Assembly: GCA_024655945.1 (NCBI GenBank)
Contig: JANLFK010000006.1
Coordinates: 124,001-188,000 of the forward strand
Length of the DNA stretch: 64,000 bases
Source: a candidate division KSB1 bacterium
GTDB taxonomy: Bacteria > Zhuqueibacterota > Zhuqueibacteria > JANLFK01 > Oleimicrobiaceae
Reading direction: 5' to 3'
The notes under the pieces are model-generated. The model did not search any database and was not told where the DNA came from. It worked only from the letters and a program-made list of their open reading frames with translations. Made by a program: the position numbers and the translations under genes. Position 1 is the first letter of the stretch. Every line of letters starts with the position of its first letter. This document shows positions 34,298 to 43,983 of this stretch, piece by piece.

Positions 34298-37231
34298 TCA
34301 CCGGAGAAGGACCACCTTCGAGCTGTCGCGCATATTTCCCGCTTCCGCCTGCAGGTAGTAGACGCCACTGGCCACTGGGTTCCCCTGCGCATCGCATCCA
34401 TCCCAGCGCTCGCGGTAGCGCCCGGGGGCGCGCTGCTCATCCACCAGCACGCGCGTCACCTGGCCGGCCGCGTTCACCACTGTCAATCGCAACCTGGCCT
34501 TGGCGGGCAGCTCCACGAGGACGACCACGCTGCTGTTGAACGGGTTCGGATGCGGCGGCAGCAAACGGAAGCTCTCAGGGAGCAGGGCGGAGGGTCGATC
34601 GGGATGAACGCCGCTCGGAAGGGCAAACCAGGCGAGAATCTTCTGTAGCAGCTGGGTCGCCGTCGTCTTCGACGGCCCGCCAATGCCTTCGAATCCAAAG
34701 GCCAAATAGACCAGCTTGGCGCCCGTGCGTGCATCCTGCCCGTGCACCGCAGCCCCACCTTGGCTGGGCAGGTATTTCAGCATCACCACGCCGGGGGCAA
34801 GGGGAGTAACCACGTCCGGAGCAGTCTGGTTGCCCGCACCATACTGCCCCCGCAGGTTGATGACGAGTCCCGGAGCAATCGGATCGCCGGCCACACCCAT
34901 GGCCAAATAGTCTGAAGTGGACGGCTGCACCAGCCCGATGTGCAGGAGGTCGGCACAAAAGGCCGAGTCGGGAGCCGAGCGTCGCGCCATCAGGTCGGAG
35001 GCGATGTTCTGGCCGGTGAGCAAGAGGTTTCTCCCCTTGGCGAGGTAGTCGGCGAGGGCCGCCTGCTCCACAGAAGTGAGGGTGGTGCTGTCGTCGTCGC
35101 CGGTAAACCAGATCACCGTGTCGTAGCTGGAGAGATCGGCGACCTTGGGCGGCCCCTGCTGGGCGGAGTTCCAGTAGTCCACGTAGGTGCCCAGTTCCGC
35201 CAGGGGGCTCAGGAAATAGCCCTCATAGGAAGCACCGCCGTCATCGTCCACCAGCAGCAGCGGCGCCCGTCCCACTCCAACAGTGAAGGTATCGCACGCG
35301 GCGTAGCCGCCGGCTGCGCCCATGCGGGCAACGAATGCCACACGTCGAGCGGTGGCAGTGTCGCTCACCGCGAACTCGAAGGGACCGACCGCTTTCTGCT
35401 CGCGGTGTTCCAAGAAACTTACCCTCGCTGTGTCTTGCCGAAGCGCAATCGCAGGATCCGGACAGGAGAGCACGATTTGCACATCCTCTGCGTCCACGCC
35501 GCGATTGTCGAGCAACAGGCTGAGCTGCACCATCTCTCCCGGGTCCGCGCGGCCGTCATTGTTGCCGGAATCATGGACAACGGTGGCAGCGACACAACCG
35601 ATTGCCGGACGCGTCGTGGACTTGGCCTCCTTCAACACCCAGCCGTCTGGATCCAACAAGATGGTATCGGGGCGAACCTCGGTCTCCCATGACAAGGTGA
35701 GGTATCTTTCCTCCACTCGCGGCAAGAGAATCCACTCGTAACCTGCCGGGGCGCGCACGTTGATGAGCAGGGGCATGTGAAAGAGCGGGCCGATGGCCTG
35801 CTCCTGATCGATGAACATCTTCACCGCGTAACGGGGGGAATACCCCACCCCTTTATCGGTGACTCTGTAGCCGTAGAAGTATTCGGGGTGCCAGCGGTCA
35901 TAGACCCATTCCTGAAAGAACCAGTCCAAAGACGTGCCAGCGACCTCCTCGCACACCCGGCAAAAGTCTTCGGTGGTGGCGTTGCCATATTCGTGACGTT
36001 GGCGGTAAAGGCGCAAGATCTCCTTGAAGGCCGAGTCGCCCACCATGCCGCGCAGCATGTGCAGGATCCAGGCGCCCTTGTTGTAGACGACTGCATCGAA
36101 AATGCCCATGGCGTTGCTCAGATCGTGGCGATAGACGGGCTCCTTGTATTGAAGAGCGTTGAGGCTCGTGTTCATGTGCGCATGATATGCCGCTTTGCCA
36201 GAATAGTACTCGTGGTACAGGGCTTCGGCATAAGAGGCGAATCCTTCATTCAGCCAGCAGTGGTGCCAATTCTCCACCGTGACGCAGTCTCCCCACCACA
36301 TGTGGGCAAGCTCGTGCACAAAAACGTCGTCGTAGGTGTGTTGCCCAGTGATGTAATTGGGGTGGATAGTGGTCATTGTCTGGTGTTCCATGCCGCCAAA
36401 AATCATCTGGCACTCGGCCATGCCGTACTTCTCGTCGGCAAAAGGGTATTCGCCGAACCAATGTTCGAAGGCGGCCATGGCGCGCGGAACCACCGCAAAG
36501 TCCTCCTGGGCCTTCGCCACATCGCTCGGATAGACAAAATACTGGAGCGGCACAACTTTGCCACTGACGCTGGTGTAGGCATCGTTCAGCACCGTGTACT
36601 TGCCGGCGGTAAGGCATATGAGGTAGGTGGCAATGGGATAGCTCTCCAGCCAGGTAAAAGTCGTCGTGCCGTCGCCGTGGGGCTCCTGGGCGAGCGGGCG
36701 ACCGTTGGACGCAACCACCATGGAGCTCGGTACGGTGACGACCATTCGCACGCTATCCGCTTTGTCGCCAGGGTAGTCGCGGCACGGCATCCACAGATAA
36801 GCATGGTAGGGGCAGCTGATGGTGTGCACGCTCGGGGCATTAGCCGCCCGCGCAAACACCATCCCAAGACCACCCACATTGCGCGGCTTGCCAGCGTAGT
36901 ACACCGCCACCGCCGCATGCTCTCCCGGCGCCAGCGCATGGTCTAACTGCACGGTGAGGCGGTCATTTGCATGAACAAAGCCCGCACTGTTACCCACCAC
37001 ACCGCTCACCGTCAGGGCGCTGGAAAGATCCAGCTCAATGCTCTGCAAGGCGGAATCGCGGCTGCAAAAGCGCACGGTAGCGACGCCGCTTATGGTCTCC
37101 GTGGACGGGTCGATGCGCAGATGGAGTTCGTAGGAGGTGATGTCGAAGGGGTGTTGGGCCAAGAGTTGCGCCGCAACGGTGGCGACGACTGCAGTTCCCC
37201 CCAGGAGCCCAGACAGCAACCTCAGACGCAT
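34298..37231 (-). CDS. Secreted M1-family zinc aminopeptidase with type IX-style sorting domain
   Basis: The protein of 977 residues has a signal peptide (ending AQLLAQ) and an M1 catalytic part to about residue 530. The substrate motif is GGMEH at 279-283, and the zinc site is H306-ELA-H310 with E329 in NEGFASY. Middle beta domains follow, including a cleft-type region LLLVDDDGGASYEG and VIWFTGDDDSTTL. The C-terminus has LLPPHPNPFNSSVVVLVEL and SGVYYLQAEAG, the same class of C-terminal domain as in the large surface protein. It should act outside the cell or on its surface, trimming peptides. Confidence 0.94.
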   Translation of the reverse strand: MRLRLLSGLLGGTAVVATVAAQLLAQHPFDITSYELHLRIDPSTETISGVATVRFCSRDSALQSIELDLSSALTVSGVVGNSAGFVHANDRLTVQLDHALAPGEHAAVAVYYAGKPRNVGGLGMVFARAANAPSVHTISCPYHAYLWMPCRDYPGDKADSVRMVVTVPSSMVVASNGRPLAQEPHGDGTTTFTWLESYPIATYLICLTAGKYTVLNDAYTSVSGKVVPLQYFVYPSDVAKAQEDFAVVPRAMAAFEHWFGEYPFADEKYGMAECQMIFGGMEHQTMTTIHPNYITGQHTYDDVFVHELAHMWWGDCVTVENWHHCWLNEGFASYAEALYHEYYSGKAAYHAHMNTSLNALQYKEPVYRHDLSNAMGIFDAVVYNKGAWILHMLRGMVGDSAFKEILRLYRQRHEYGNATTEDFCRVCEEVAGTSLDWFFQEWVYDRWHPEYFYGYRVTDKGVGYSPRYAVKMFIDQEQAIGPLFHMPLLINVRAPAGYEWILLPRVEERYLTLSWETEVRPDTILLDPDGWVLKEAKSTTRPAIGCVAATVVHDSGNNDGRADPGEMVQLSLLLDNRGVDAEDVQIVLSCPDPAIALRQDTARVSFLEHREQKAVGPFEFAVSDTATARRVAFVARMGAAGGYAACDTFTVGVGRAPLLLVDDDGGASYEGYFLSPLAELGTYVDYWNSAQQGPPKVADLSSYDTVIWFTGDDDSTTLTSVEQAALADYLAKGRNLLLTGQNIASDLMARRSAPDSAFCADLLHIGLVQPSTSDYLAMGVAGDPIAPGLVINLRGQYGAGNQTAPDVVTPLAPGVVMLKYLPSQGGAAVHGQDARTGAKLVYLAFGFEGIGGPSKTTATQLLQKILAWFALPSGVHPDRPSALLPESFRLLPPHPNPFNSSVVVLVELPAKARLRLTVVNAAGQVTRVLVDEQRAPGRYRERWDGCDAQGNPVASGVYYLQAEAGNMRDSSKVVLLR

Positions 37232-37300
37232 GGCATTCCTCCTCGTATCTTGCTGCCGCTCCAGCAGAGCAGCGGCCGACAGAAAGGCACAGGCGCTCCG

Positions 37301-37861
37301 CTACCACCGACTCAGGCGGTCGATCAGGCTGCGGAATTCGCCCGGCTGGATGTCTGGCCTGAGGTAGACCTTCTTCATGTAGTCCAGCGCGCCAGAGAGC
37401 CTTTCGAACTCGCGGAACAGGCGGCGGAACAGGGGCGCTGTCTGGCGCTCGGCGATCTCGTCCAGCTCACTCACTCCTAAGTAGGCCAGTTCCCCCTGCT
37501 TGAGGTAAAGGTCCAGCACGCCGATGTTGGTGACGTACTCCCGAAAGATACCCGTCGTAAACATGGTATAGTCGCCCACGTGGCGCCGGATTTCCCGTTC
37601 GTCGTTGGGATTGAACTGGGGGCTCTCCGGATGTGCACGTGCTTCCGCCTCCAAGAGCATCTCCACTATGGTGAGCACCTCTTTCCCACCCCAGGCCTTG
37701 AGGCGGTACAGGTTCTCGGTCCGCGCGAAACGTGTCAAGAGGTCGGTGAGATAGTCGCGCACGCCGTTGCCGCGCAACCCAAGGTCAACAAAAGTGCAGT
37801 ACAGCCACTTGTCGAAGAAGCGGCGCAGTGCCGGTATGGAAAGCTCTCCCTGCCTCTGCAT
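37301..37861 (-). CDS. Conserved-looking hypothetical protein
   Basis: The 186-residue protein was not recognised. It looks soluble, mainly helical and charged (RRFFDKWLYCTFVDLG, EIRRHVGDYTMFTTGIFREY, LFRRLFREFERLSGALDYMKK), with no signal peptide or membrane segment. The ATG at 37861 follows GGAGGGAG. It lies 45 bp downstream of the DUF5916 gene and 69 bp upstream of the secreted aminopeptidase, both exported, so a cytoplasmic protein between them is of interest. Confidence 0.72.
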   Translation of the reverse strand: MQRQGELSIPALRRFFDKWLYCTFVDLGLRGNGVRDYLTDLLTRFARTENLYRLKAWGGKEVLTIVEMLLEAEARAHPESPQFNPNDEREIRRHVGDYTMFTTGIFREYVTNIGVLDLYLKQGELAYLGVSELDEIAERQTAPLFRRLFREFERLSGALDYMKKVYLRPDIQPGEFRSLIDRLSRW

Positions 37862-37906
37862 ACGCTCCCTCCGCACGAGTCACCTTGGCTGGAGGCCGTG
37901 GGCTTT

Positions 37907-40168
37907 TCAGGTACGCAGGAATCGCGTAGCCTTCAGGAGCACAGTACGATTGGTGATCTCTTGCCCACCTGGCCCCACCAAGCGCCCATCGTTGACAACC
38001 ACGTAAAGGTCGCTGCCTGGGCTGTAGATCCAGCGCAGCAGAAAATTGCTGACCAGGCGATGCTTGCCGCCGTAGTTCAAACGGTCGTCATTCCACTGAA
38101 CGTATGCTTTGAAAAAGAGTTCCGTGGAAAAGAAGTAGAAGAACCGCACTCCCAGCGTATTGGTGTGGAATTGCCCCCCTGCTAAGGACACATAATTGTG
38201 GCTGTAGTTGAGTGCAAGTTTCACCTGGGGGATCGCGGTAAGCTCACTCTCCGCACGCAGTCCCACGTTGTGTCCGGTGTAGTAGTCGCCGGCGTGCAGG
38301 TCCACGGAGCCGGATAGGGAGCGGCCGCGGTCCGAAGTGAGCTCCACAAACCCCTCGTATCCGGTGTACTCCCCTTGGGGTACTACAAGCCCCGGGCGGA
38401 TTTCCCAGTCCTCTGGCAGCCATTCGTATTCCCTGCTCACGCCGAGCTCGAAGCGGGCGCTATTCTGGAAACGCACGCCGAAGGAGGCGTCGAGACCGTT
38501 GTCTAACATCGTCCCCGCGTGGTCGGTACGCCAATCCGCACCCAGGCGGTAGCTGAACTGCCGAATCACCGTGGCGTTGCGCGGCCGCGGCGAGTACTCG
38601 CCGCTCACTTGGGCGCGACGAAAATCTCTGCGGCGCACGAAGCCCATGGCTGGGTCAAATGCCGCGCCCACGTCCTGCACGCCGCCCCCGAAAGACCACA
38701 GGTCACTGTGGTAGCGCACGCTCAGGTCGGAGGCCGAGTGCCGGAGCAGGGCCTTGGGCGCCAGCCTCTCATCGCCGGCGCCGAACTCACCCGCTGCCCA
38801 GCCGCTCACGGTCAAGTGGTCGGTCAGCGGGAAGAACCCGTCGACACCAAACGAGCGGCCATACGCCGCACTGCTCAGTTGGTCCTTGGACGTGAAGAGC
38901 AGTCCCAAGGATGCCCTGCTCATCAGGTCGCGCCGTACCCGCAGCACGCTGAAATTGGCGGCGGGCACCACCTCGCCGTCTTCCAGGGTCTTGCGGCTGG
39001 TGACCATGTTCAGGGCGCCCACCTGGTAGTTGCCAATCTTACCCACCAACTTGGCGCCGCCGATAATGGGAATCGCCACCCCGTTGGCCAGGCCAATGCG
39101 GCGGCTGTAGAAAAGCTCCATGTTGCCGCGCCCACTTCCGAAGGAAAAAACATCGCCCCCCTCCAAAAAGAATTCCCGCTTTTCCGGGAAGTAGAGGGAA
39201 AAACGGGTCAGGTTCACCTGTTCGCGGTCGGCTTCCACCTGGGCAAAGTCCGGGTTCACCGTCAGGTCGACGACGACATTCTGCGTGAGCAACACCTTGG
39301 CGTCCAGGCCGAGGTCGCCCTTGCGCAGGGTGGCGAAGGAGGTGTTCGCGTCGCGTTCGATGCCCCCTACCACGTATGGCTTGATGTCCCAGGTGCCGCC
39401 GCCATGCAATCCCGCAAGCCCGCGCAAAGTGCCTGCTTCCGACAAGCGGAACAGACCCACCCAGCCGATGTCGCGGGGCACCAGTTGCCAATAGGCGTAT
39501 TCATTCTTGCGGCGAATGGTGCGCGCGAAATTGATGCCCCACACTTGCGTGTCTTGGCGGGCAAAGCGCAACGTCTTCCACGGGATGGCGATCTCGGCGA
39601 ACCAGCCGAGGTGGTTCACTTCCGTGCGGCACTTCCAGATGCCATCCCAGGAGGGATTGAAATTGCGCCCCTCGTTGCTGAAGACTGCGTCCCGCATCGC
39701 CCCGCGAGGGTTGACGACGAAATAGAAGCCGCTGCGCCGGTCGCGGTAAGAGTCGATCACTATCTCAAAGTTGTCATCGTCGTCAAGCTGTGTGTCGCGG
39801 AGCATCTCTCTGGCGACGAGGCGCTCCGACTCTGTGTCATAACACCTAACGCCCAGGTAGAGGTTTTCCGAGTCATAGAGGACGGCCACCTCGGTGCGTT
39901 CGCTGCAGGCTGCGCCCTCCTGAGGCTCGCGCTGCACAAAGTCGCCCTGAAAGGCAACCGCCTGCCACGCCAAGTCGAGCAGACAGCCGTCGATCTCCGG
40001 CTTGACCTCGGCCCACATGGCCTCAATGCTCCGCCGGGCCTCGTCGTGCCTGGCTGCTCCGCCGCCTGCCGCGGTCAAAGACACAGCACCAGCGAACAGC
40101 CAACCAACAATACACCAGAGAGCCACTCTCCTTCGTGTTTTCTTGGGCAAACAGTTCGCTTCTACCAC
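37907..40168 (-). CDS. DUF5916 protein: CBM9-like domain plus outer-membrane-barrel-like region
   Basis: A protein of 753 residues with a signal peptide. The N-terminal 200 residues form a family 9 carbohydrate-binding-like fold (EIDGCLLDLAWQAVAF, then DNFEIVIDSYRDRRSGFYF). The rest matches DUF5916, with VNPDFAQVEADREQVNLTRF and FPEKREFFLEGGDVFSFG, and many alternating beta strands ending in an aromatic residue region (LLKATRFLRT) as in outer membrane barrels. The GTG start at 40168 has AAGGAGA upstream and lies downstream of a strong promoter; the GTG at 40222 lies inside that promoter and is excluded. Function is unproven. Confidence 0.88.
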   Translation of the reverse strand: MVEANCLPKKTRRRVALWCIVGWLFAGAVSLTAAGGGAARHDEARRSIEAMWAEVKPEIDGCLLDLAWQAVAFQGDFVQREPQEGAACSERTEVAVLYDSENLYLGVRCYDTESERLVAREMLRDTQLDDDDNFEIVIDSYRDRRSGFYFVVNPRGAMRDAVFSNEGRNFNPSWDGIWKCRTEVNHLGWFAEIAIPWKTLRFARQDTQVWGINFARTIRRKNEYAYWQLVPRDIGWVGLFRLSEAGTLRGLAGLHGGGTWDIKPYVVGGIERDANTSFATLRKGDLGLDAKVLLTQNVVVDLTVNPDFAQVEADREQVNLTRFSLYFPEKREFFLEGGDVFSFGSGRGNMELFYSRRIGLANGVAIPIIGGAKLVGKIGNYQVGALNMVTSRKTLEDGEVVPAANFSVLRVRRDLMSRASLGLLFTSKDQLSSAAYGRSFGVDGFFPLTDHLTVSGWAAGEFGAGDERLAPKALLRHSASDLSVRYHSDLWSFGGGVQDVGAAFDPAMGFVRRRDFRRAQVSGEYSPRPRNATVIRQFSYRLGADWRTDHAGTMLDNGLDASFGVRFQNSARFELGVSREYEWLPEDWEIRPGLVVPQGEYTGYEGFVELTSDRGRSLSGSVDLHAGDYYTGHNVGLRAESELTAIPQVKLALNYSHNYVSLAGGQFHTNTLGVRFFYFFSTELFFKAYVQWNDDRLNYGGKHRLVSNFLLRWIYSPGSDLYVVVNDGRLVGPGGQEITNRTVLLKATRFLRT

Positions 40169-40212
40169 TTGTCTCCTTTTGACGCATCTTCGCGAGACCA
40201 CAGGCACCACGA

Positions 40213-40241
40213 AAAATAGCACTTTGCAGTGACGATGTCAA
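40213..40241 (-). promoter_or_regulatory. Strong sigma-70-type promoter for the DUF5916 gene
   Basis: TTGACA, a 17-bp spacer and TATTTT on the minus strand. Transcription would start near 40206, which fixes the GTG at 40168 as the start codon. Confidence 0.7.
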
Positions 40242-40313
40242 GGGTTAAGATGCGGCTGCGCACCAGCACTGCGAGTTTTTGCCTAACCTCTTCACGTTCG
40301 CACAACTTTTGAC

Positions 40314-40341
40314 TTGCTTCTTAGCGTAAAAGTCTTATATT
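40314..40341 (+). promoter_or_regulatory. Promoter of the MEMO1-family/DUF2520 pair
   Basis: TTGCTT, a 16-bp spacer and TATATT, about 90 bp before the start codon. TTTTGACTTGC overlaps the -35 box. It diverges from the promoter at 40213. Confidence 0.5.
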
Positions 40342-40429
40342 AACAAACGGGCCGTCATCACCGGGTGACTTGCACCGCCTTGGGTCGCCACGGGTTTGGG
40401 AGACGAGGGCAAATGGAGGGGTAAGGACT

Positions 40430-41284
40430 ATGAGGTCAGCAGAGCATACGCGGCCAGCCGCCTTTGCCGGTGCATTCTACCCCGCGAACCCTCGACAGCT
40501 CGACACATTGGTCACGCGTCTTTTGGCCGAGGCTCCGGAAAGAAACATTCCAGGCCAGATTGTCGGCCTGGTGGCGCCTCACGCCGGGTATCTGTACTCG
40601 GGGTCTACTGCGGCAGCCGCGTACAAGCAGGTCATGGGCAAGCCATACGAGAGCGTGGTCATCATGGCCCCCAGCCACCGCGAAGTTTTCCGTGAGGCGG
40701 CCGTCTCTCCTTTCTCGGGCTACGCCACGCCTTTGGGGGAGGTGGCTGTGGACAGGGAGCTTGCCGAGCAGATCGTCGCGCAGGGCAAGGGGGTAACCTT
40801 TTCCCCGCGCGGCCACGAGGTGCACGGTGAGAACGCGGAGCACTCGTTGGAGGTGCACCTCCCTTTCCTGCAAAAAGCATTGCCGGGAATGCCGATTGTG
40901 CCCATCGTCATCTCGGACTATCACGGGGCGAGCAGCCGTCGCTTTGGCGAGGCAATAGCGCAGGCCATCGGCGAGCGCCAGGTGCTGATTGTGGCAAGCA
41001 CCGACCTCTACCACGGCTACTCCTACGAGGAGTGCAGGCTGGCCGACTCCCGCACGCTTGCCGCGTTAGAAGCCTTCGATCCCGAGGATTTCGCCGCAGG
41101 GGCGAGTCAAGGGAAGTACATGGCGTGCGGGGCCGGTCCGGTGAGCGTCATGTTGCATGCCGCCCGCCTGCTCAAGGCTGACACGGTGACGGTGCTTGCG
41201 CAAACCAACTCCGCTGATGTGACCGGCGTGCGAGGCGGATACGTGGTGGGCTATGCGGCGGCTGCGGTCTACCGTCGCACTTAG
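40430..41284 (+). CDS. amrB: AmmeMemoRadiSam system protein B (MEMO1 family)
   Basis: A protein of 284 residues of the MEMO1 fold, related to class III extradiol dioxygenases. Visible family features are AGAFYPANPRQLD at the N-terminus, GLVAPHAGYLYSGSTAAAAYK, APSHREVF, EHSLEVHLPFLQ and STDLYHGYSYEE. The His residues in APHAGY, EVHLPF and LYHGY correspond to the metal-site positions of the family. Elsewhere it pairs with an AMMECR1 protein and a radical SAM protein, neither of which is seen here. The ATG at 40430 has GGAGGGG and AAGGA upstream. The reaction is not established. Confidence 0.92.
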   Translation: MRSAEHTRPAAFAGAFYPANPRQLDTLVTRLLAEAPERNIPGQIVGLVAPHAGYLYSGSTAAAAYKQVMGKPYESVVIMAPSHREVFREAAVSPFSGYATPLGEVAVDRELAEQIVAQGKGVTFSPRGHEVHGENAEHSLEVHLPFLQKALPGMPIVPIVISDYHGASSRRFGEAIAQAIGERQVLIVASTDLYHGYSYEECRLADSRTLAALEAFDPEDFAAGASQGKYMACGAGPVSVMLHAARLLKADTVTVLAQTNSADVTGVRGGYVVGYAAAAVYRRT

Positions 41285-41305
41285 GCATCGACCGGGAAGG
41301 CGAAC

Positions 41306-42235
41306 ATGGCGGGTGCCAACGGAGGAGCGGAAAGCATCGCCCTGGTGGGCGCAGGACGAGTGGGGGGCAGCTTCGCCATCGCGCTGCACAAGGCCGGCCT
41401 AAGAGTGACCGGCATCGTCGACCAAGACTTGGCCAAAGCCAGGCGGTGTGCGACCCTCAGTGCTGCCAGCATCGCTTCCTCTTCAGTCGCGGCGCTCACC
41501 AGTCCCACCGACTTTGTCCTCTTGGCCGTGCCCGACGACGCGCTGCCCGAGGTGGTCACCCCATTGAGCTCTTGCAGCGCTATCCGCCCTGGCACGGTCG
41601 TGGCGCACACTTCCGGGGTCTTGGATTCCGCGGTTCTGGCTCCCCTGCGGACCATAGGGGGACTGGTGGCCTCAGCGCACCCAGTCATGACCTTCGCAGG
41701 GCGGGAGGAGGACTGGCAACTCTGGAACGGCGCGTACGTAACGCTGGAAGGTGATGTTGAAGCCCGTCAGCGTCTGGCACCGCTGTTCTGTCGTGTCGGT
41801 GCTGTTCCTGTGGAATTCCCGGGCCCCAAGAACGTGCTCTACCACCTGGCCTGTGTGTTTGCATCAAACTACGTGGTGGCTCTGCAGGCAAGCGCCATGC
41901 GCCTGTTAGCAGCGTTGGGCTTCGACGAGGCGACCGCTGCGCGGACGCTTGCTCCGCTCCTGGCGCAGACAGCCGCCAACCTCGTAGCCCAAGGGCCTGT
42001 GCGTGCACTCACCGGCCCCATCGCGCGCGGCGACCTCGGCACGGTGGAGAAGCATCTGCGCGCACTCACTGGGCTACCGGATCTTGCCGCCGCGTACGCC
42101 GCTCTGGGAAGGGTGTGCGTGGGCTTGGCTCGCCAACAGGACAAGAGCAAGGAGCCACTCCACCAGGCTATCGACGCCCTACTGGCCGCCTCCCTGTCGC
42201 CACCACGGAGAGAAAACCCCGGTGGCGACAAATGA
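41306..42235 (+). CDS. Rossmann-fold DUF2520 (ProC/6PGDH-like) protein
   Basis: A protein of 309 residues with an N-terminal NAD(P)-binding motif GAGRVGGSFAIALHKAG and a C-terminal helical DUF2520 domain (CVFASNYVVALQASAMRLL, later TGPIARGDLGTVEKHL). The middle reads AHTSGVLDSAVL and SAHPVMTF, typical of this group. It resembles pyrroline-5-carboxylate reductase and 6-phosphogluconate dehydrogenase relatives, but the substrate is unknown. It follows the MEMO1-family gene by 21 bp and both face away from the DUF5916 gene. Confidence 0.88.
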   Translation: MAGANGGAESIALVGAGRVGGSFAIALHKAGLRVTGIVDQDLAKARRCATLSAASIASSSVAALTSPTDFVLLAVPDDALPEVVTPLSSCSAIRPGTVVAHTSGVLDSAVLAPLRTIGGLVASAHPVMTFAGREEDWQLWNGAYVTLEGDVEARQRLAPLFCRVGAVPVEFPGPKNVLYHLACVFASNYVVALQASAMRLLAALGFDEATAARTLAPLLAQTAANLVAQGPVRALTGPIARGDLGTVEKHLRALTGLPDLAAAYAALGRVCVGLARQQDKSKEPLHQAIDALLAASLSPPRRENPGGDK

Positions 42236-42264
42236 AAAAGCCGGCCCCCGCACGGAGACCGGCT
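42234..42264 (-). terminator. Terminator of the acyl-CoA synthetase gene
   Basis: AGCCGG and CCGGCT pair, with the inner CTCC/GGGG extending the stem, followed on the minus strand by five T. It lies in the 55 bp between the converging genes. Confidence 0.6.
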
Positions 42265-42290
42265 CAAGGAAGAGCCACCGCCACTTTCGC

Positions 42291-43952
42291 TCAAGCGGTG
42301 TAGAGATACCGTTTGATTTTCTTGGTGGGGGTCATCTCGAAGGGCTCACGCTGTTCGATGATCTCGTGAATGCGCGAGAAGGTGGAGACCTTCTCGTTCA
42401 CCTCTTTCTTGATGGCCTGAAGGACCTCCTGAATCTTGCGCGAGGCTTGCTCCCCATCCATCTTGTGCAACCCCATTTCTTGGTCCAAATGGTCATAGTC
42501 CAAGTGGACGCGTGCCACCAAGCGGCCGTTGCGCTCGTACACCAGCGATTCCAGCACATAGTTGTTCTCGGCCAGCTTGGCTTCGATCTGCTCGGGGTAG
42601 ATGTTCTCGCCGCTCGGGCCGACGATGACGTTCTTAGAGCGGCCTTTGATGTACAGGTACCCGTCATCGTCTAAGTAGCCGCGGTCGCCGGTGACCAGCC
42701 ATCCCCCGTCCAGAAGGGTCTGCTTGGTGGCCTCCGGATTCTTGTAATAGCCGAGCATCACATTGGGCCCGCGCGCGTAGATTTCGCCGATGCCCGTCTG
42801 GGGATCAGGGTCCACAATCTCCAGGTCCACGCCCTCAACTGCCTTGCCGCAGGACTGGAACTTGACTTTCCCTTCCGGATTGACCGTGAGAAGAGGCGCC
42901 GATTCGGTCAAACCGTAGCCAGAGATGTACGGGAAGCCCGCCTGGCGCAGGAACGTCTCCACCTCCGGGTTCAGTGCGGCGCCACCGAAGCAGATGAAGC
43001 GCAGGTTGCCGCCAAAGGCCTTGTAGAGCCGCTTGCCGGCAACCTTGTTGAGTGCCTTGCGCATCGGCGCCAGCTTGTACAGGTCCTTCACCAAGAACTT
43101 TTCCCCGATCTCGCCGAGAACCTTCTTCTTGTAGATCTTCTCCATGATCAGCGGCACGGAAAGGACAATGGTCGGCCGGATCTGCTCCAAGGCGGGAAGC
43201 AGCGTCTGTGCGGTGGGCAGCCCCTTGATGTAGTAGATCTTGGCCCCACCACACAAGGGGGCAAGGAAACCCATGGTGCACTCGTACGAGTGAGCCATGG
43301 GGAGGATGGATAGCAGCGTGTCCTCCGGGCCAATTGGGACCGCCCGCAGACCCTGCAGGGCGTTGTAGGTGATGTTCTTGTGGGACAACATCACCCCCTT
43401 GGAGTGGCCGGTCGTACCAGAAGTATAGAGGATCTCGGCGAGGTCACCCTCTTTGATCTTGGCCGCCGGCAGGGTGGTCTCCCTGGCCCCTTCGTCGATC
43501 AGCTTGCTGAGGTTTTCCACTTTGTACGGCAAGTCGCGACGCTCGATGGGGTCAAGCCCCACCAGCAGTTTCAAATCCCCGAGTCGCTTCTCTTCGACCT
43601 TGTGCACCAGCTTGCTGGCCACAAAGAGCACCTTCGCCCCCGAGTTGCGGATGATGTGGTGCACTTCCGACTTGTGAAAGTCAGGCAGAATGGGCACCAC
43701 CACCGCGCCCATGGTGACGACCGCCAAGTAGGCGATGCCCCACTGCGGGCTGTTCTCCCCGAGGATCGCCACTCTGTCTCCCTGCTTGACCCCCCTCTTC
43801 TTCAACGCGTGGGCGGTAGCCGCCACTGCGCGCTTGAGGTCGTTGAAGGTGAGCGCCGGTTCATCAACGAAAGAAAGGGCGATGTGCGGGCCGTACTTGG
43901 CAAAGCTCGTTTCGGCCAGGCATCGAAGCGTCAACTCGTCCAAGGCGTACAT
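42291..43952 (-). CDS. AMP-forming long-chain acyl-CoA synthetase-like ligase
   Basis: The protein of 553 residues is an adenylate-forming enzyme that would activate a fatty acid with ATP and CoA. The AMP signature YTSGTTGHSKGVMLSHKN, the ISGYGLTESAP motif, TGDRGYLDDDGYLYI and the Lys-bearing C-terminus (TPTKKIKRYLYT) are all present. Length and order fit long-chain fatty acyl-CoA synthetases of the FadD type. No signal peptide. The closest genes on the same strand are a thioredoxin-fold protein and a small membrane protein, so a pathway cannot be read from context. Confidence 0.93.
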   Translation of the reverse strand: MYALDELTLRCLAETSFAKYGPHIALSFVDEPALTFNDLKRAVAATAHALKKRGVKQGDRVAILGENSPQWGIAYLAVVTMGAVVVPILPDFHKSEVHHIIRNSGAKVLFVASKLVHKVEEKRLGDLKLLVGLDPIERRDLPYKVENLSKLIDEGARETTLPAAKIKEGDLAEILYTSGTTGHSKGVMLSHKNITYNALQGLRAVPIGPEDTLLSILPMAHSYECTMGFLAPLCGGAKIYYIKGLPTAQTLLPALEQIRPTIVLSVPLIMEKIYKKKVLGEIGEKFLVKDLYKLAPMRKALNKVAGKRLYKAFGGNLRFICFGGAALNPEVETFLRQAGFPYISGYGLTESAPLLTVNPEGKVKFQSCGKAVEGVDLEIVDPDPQTGIGEIYARGPNVMLGYYKNPEATKQTLLDGGWLVTGDRGYLDDDGYLYIKGRSKNVIVGPSGENIYPEQIEAKLAENNYVLESLVYERNGRLVARVHLDYDHLDQEMGLHKMDGEQASRKIQEVLQAIKKEVNEKVSTFSRIHEIIEQREPFEMTPTKKIKRYLYTA

Positions 43953-43983
43953 GGCGATGTCTCCTCAGTTTGACGGCAACATG

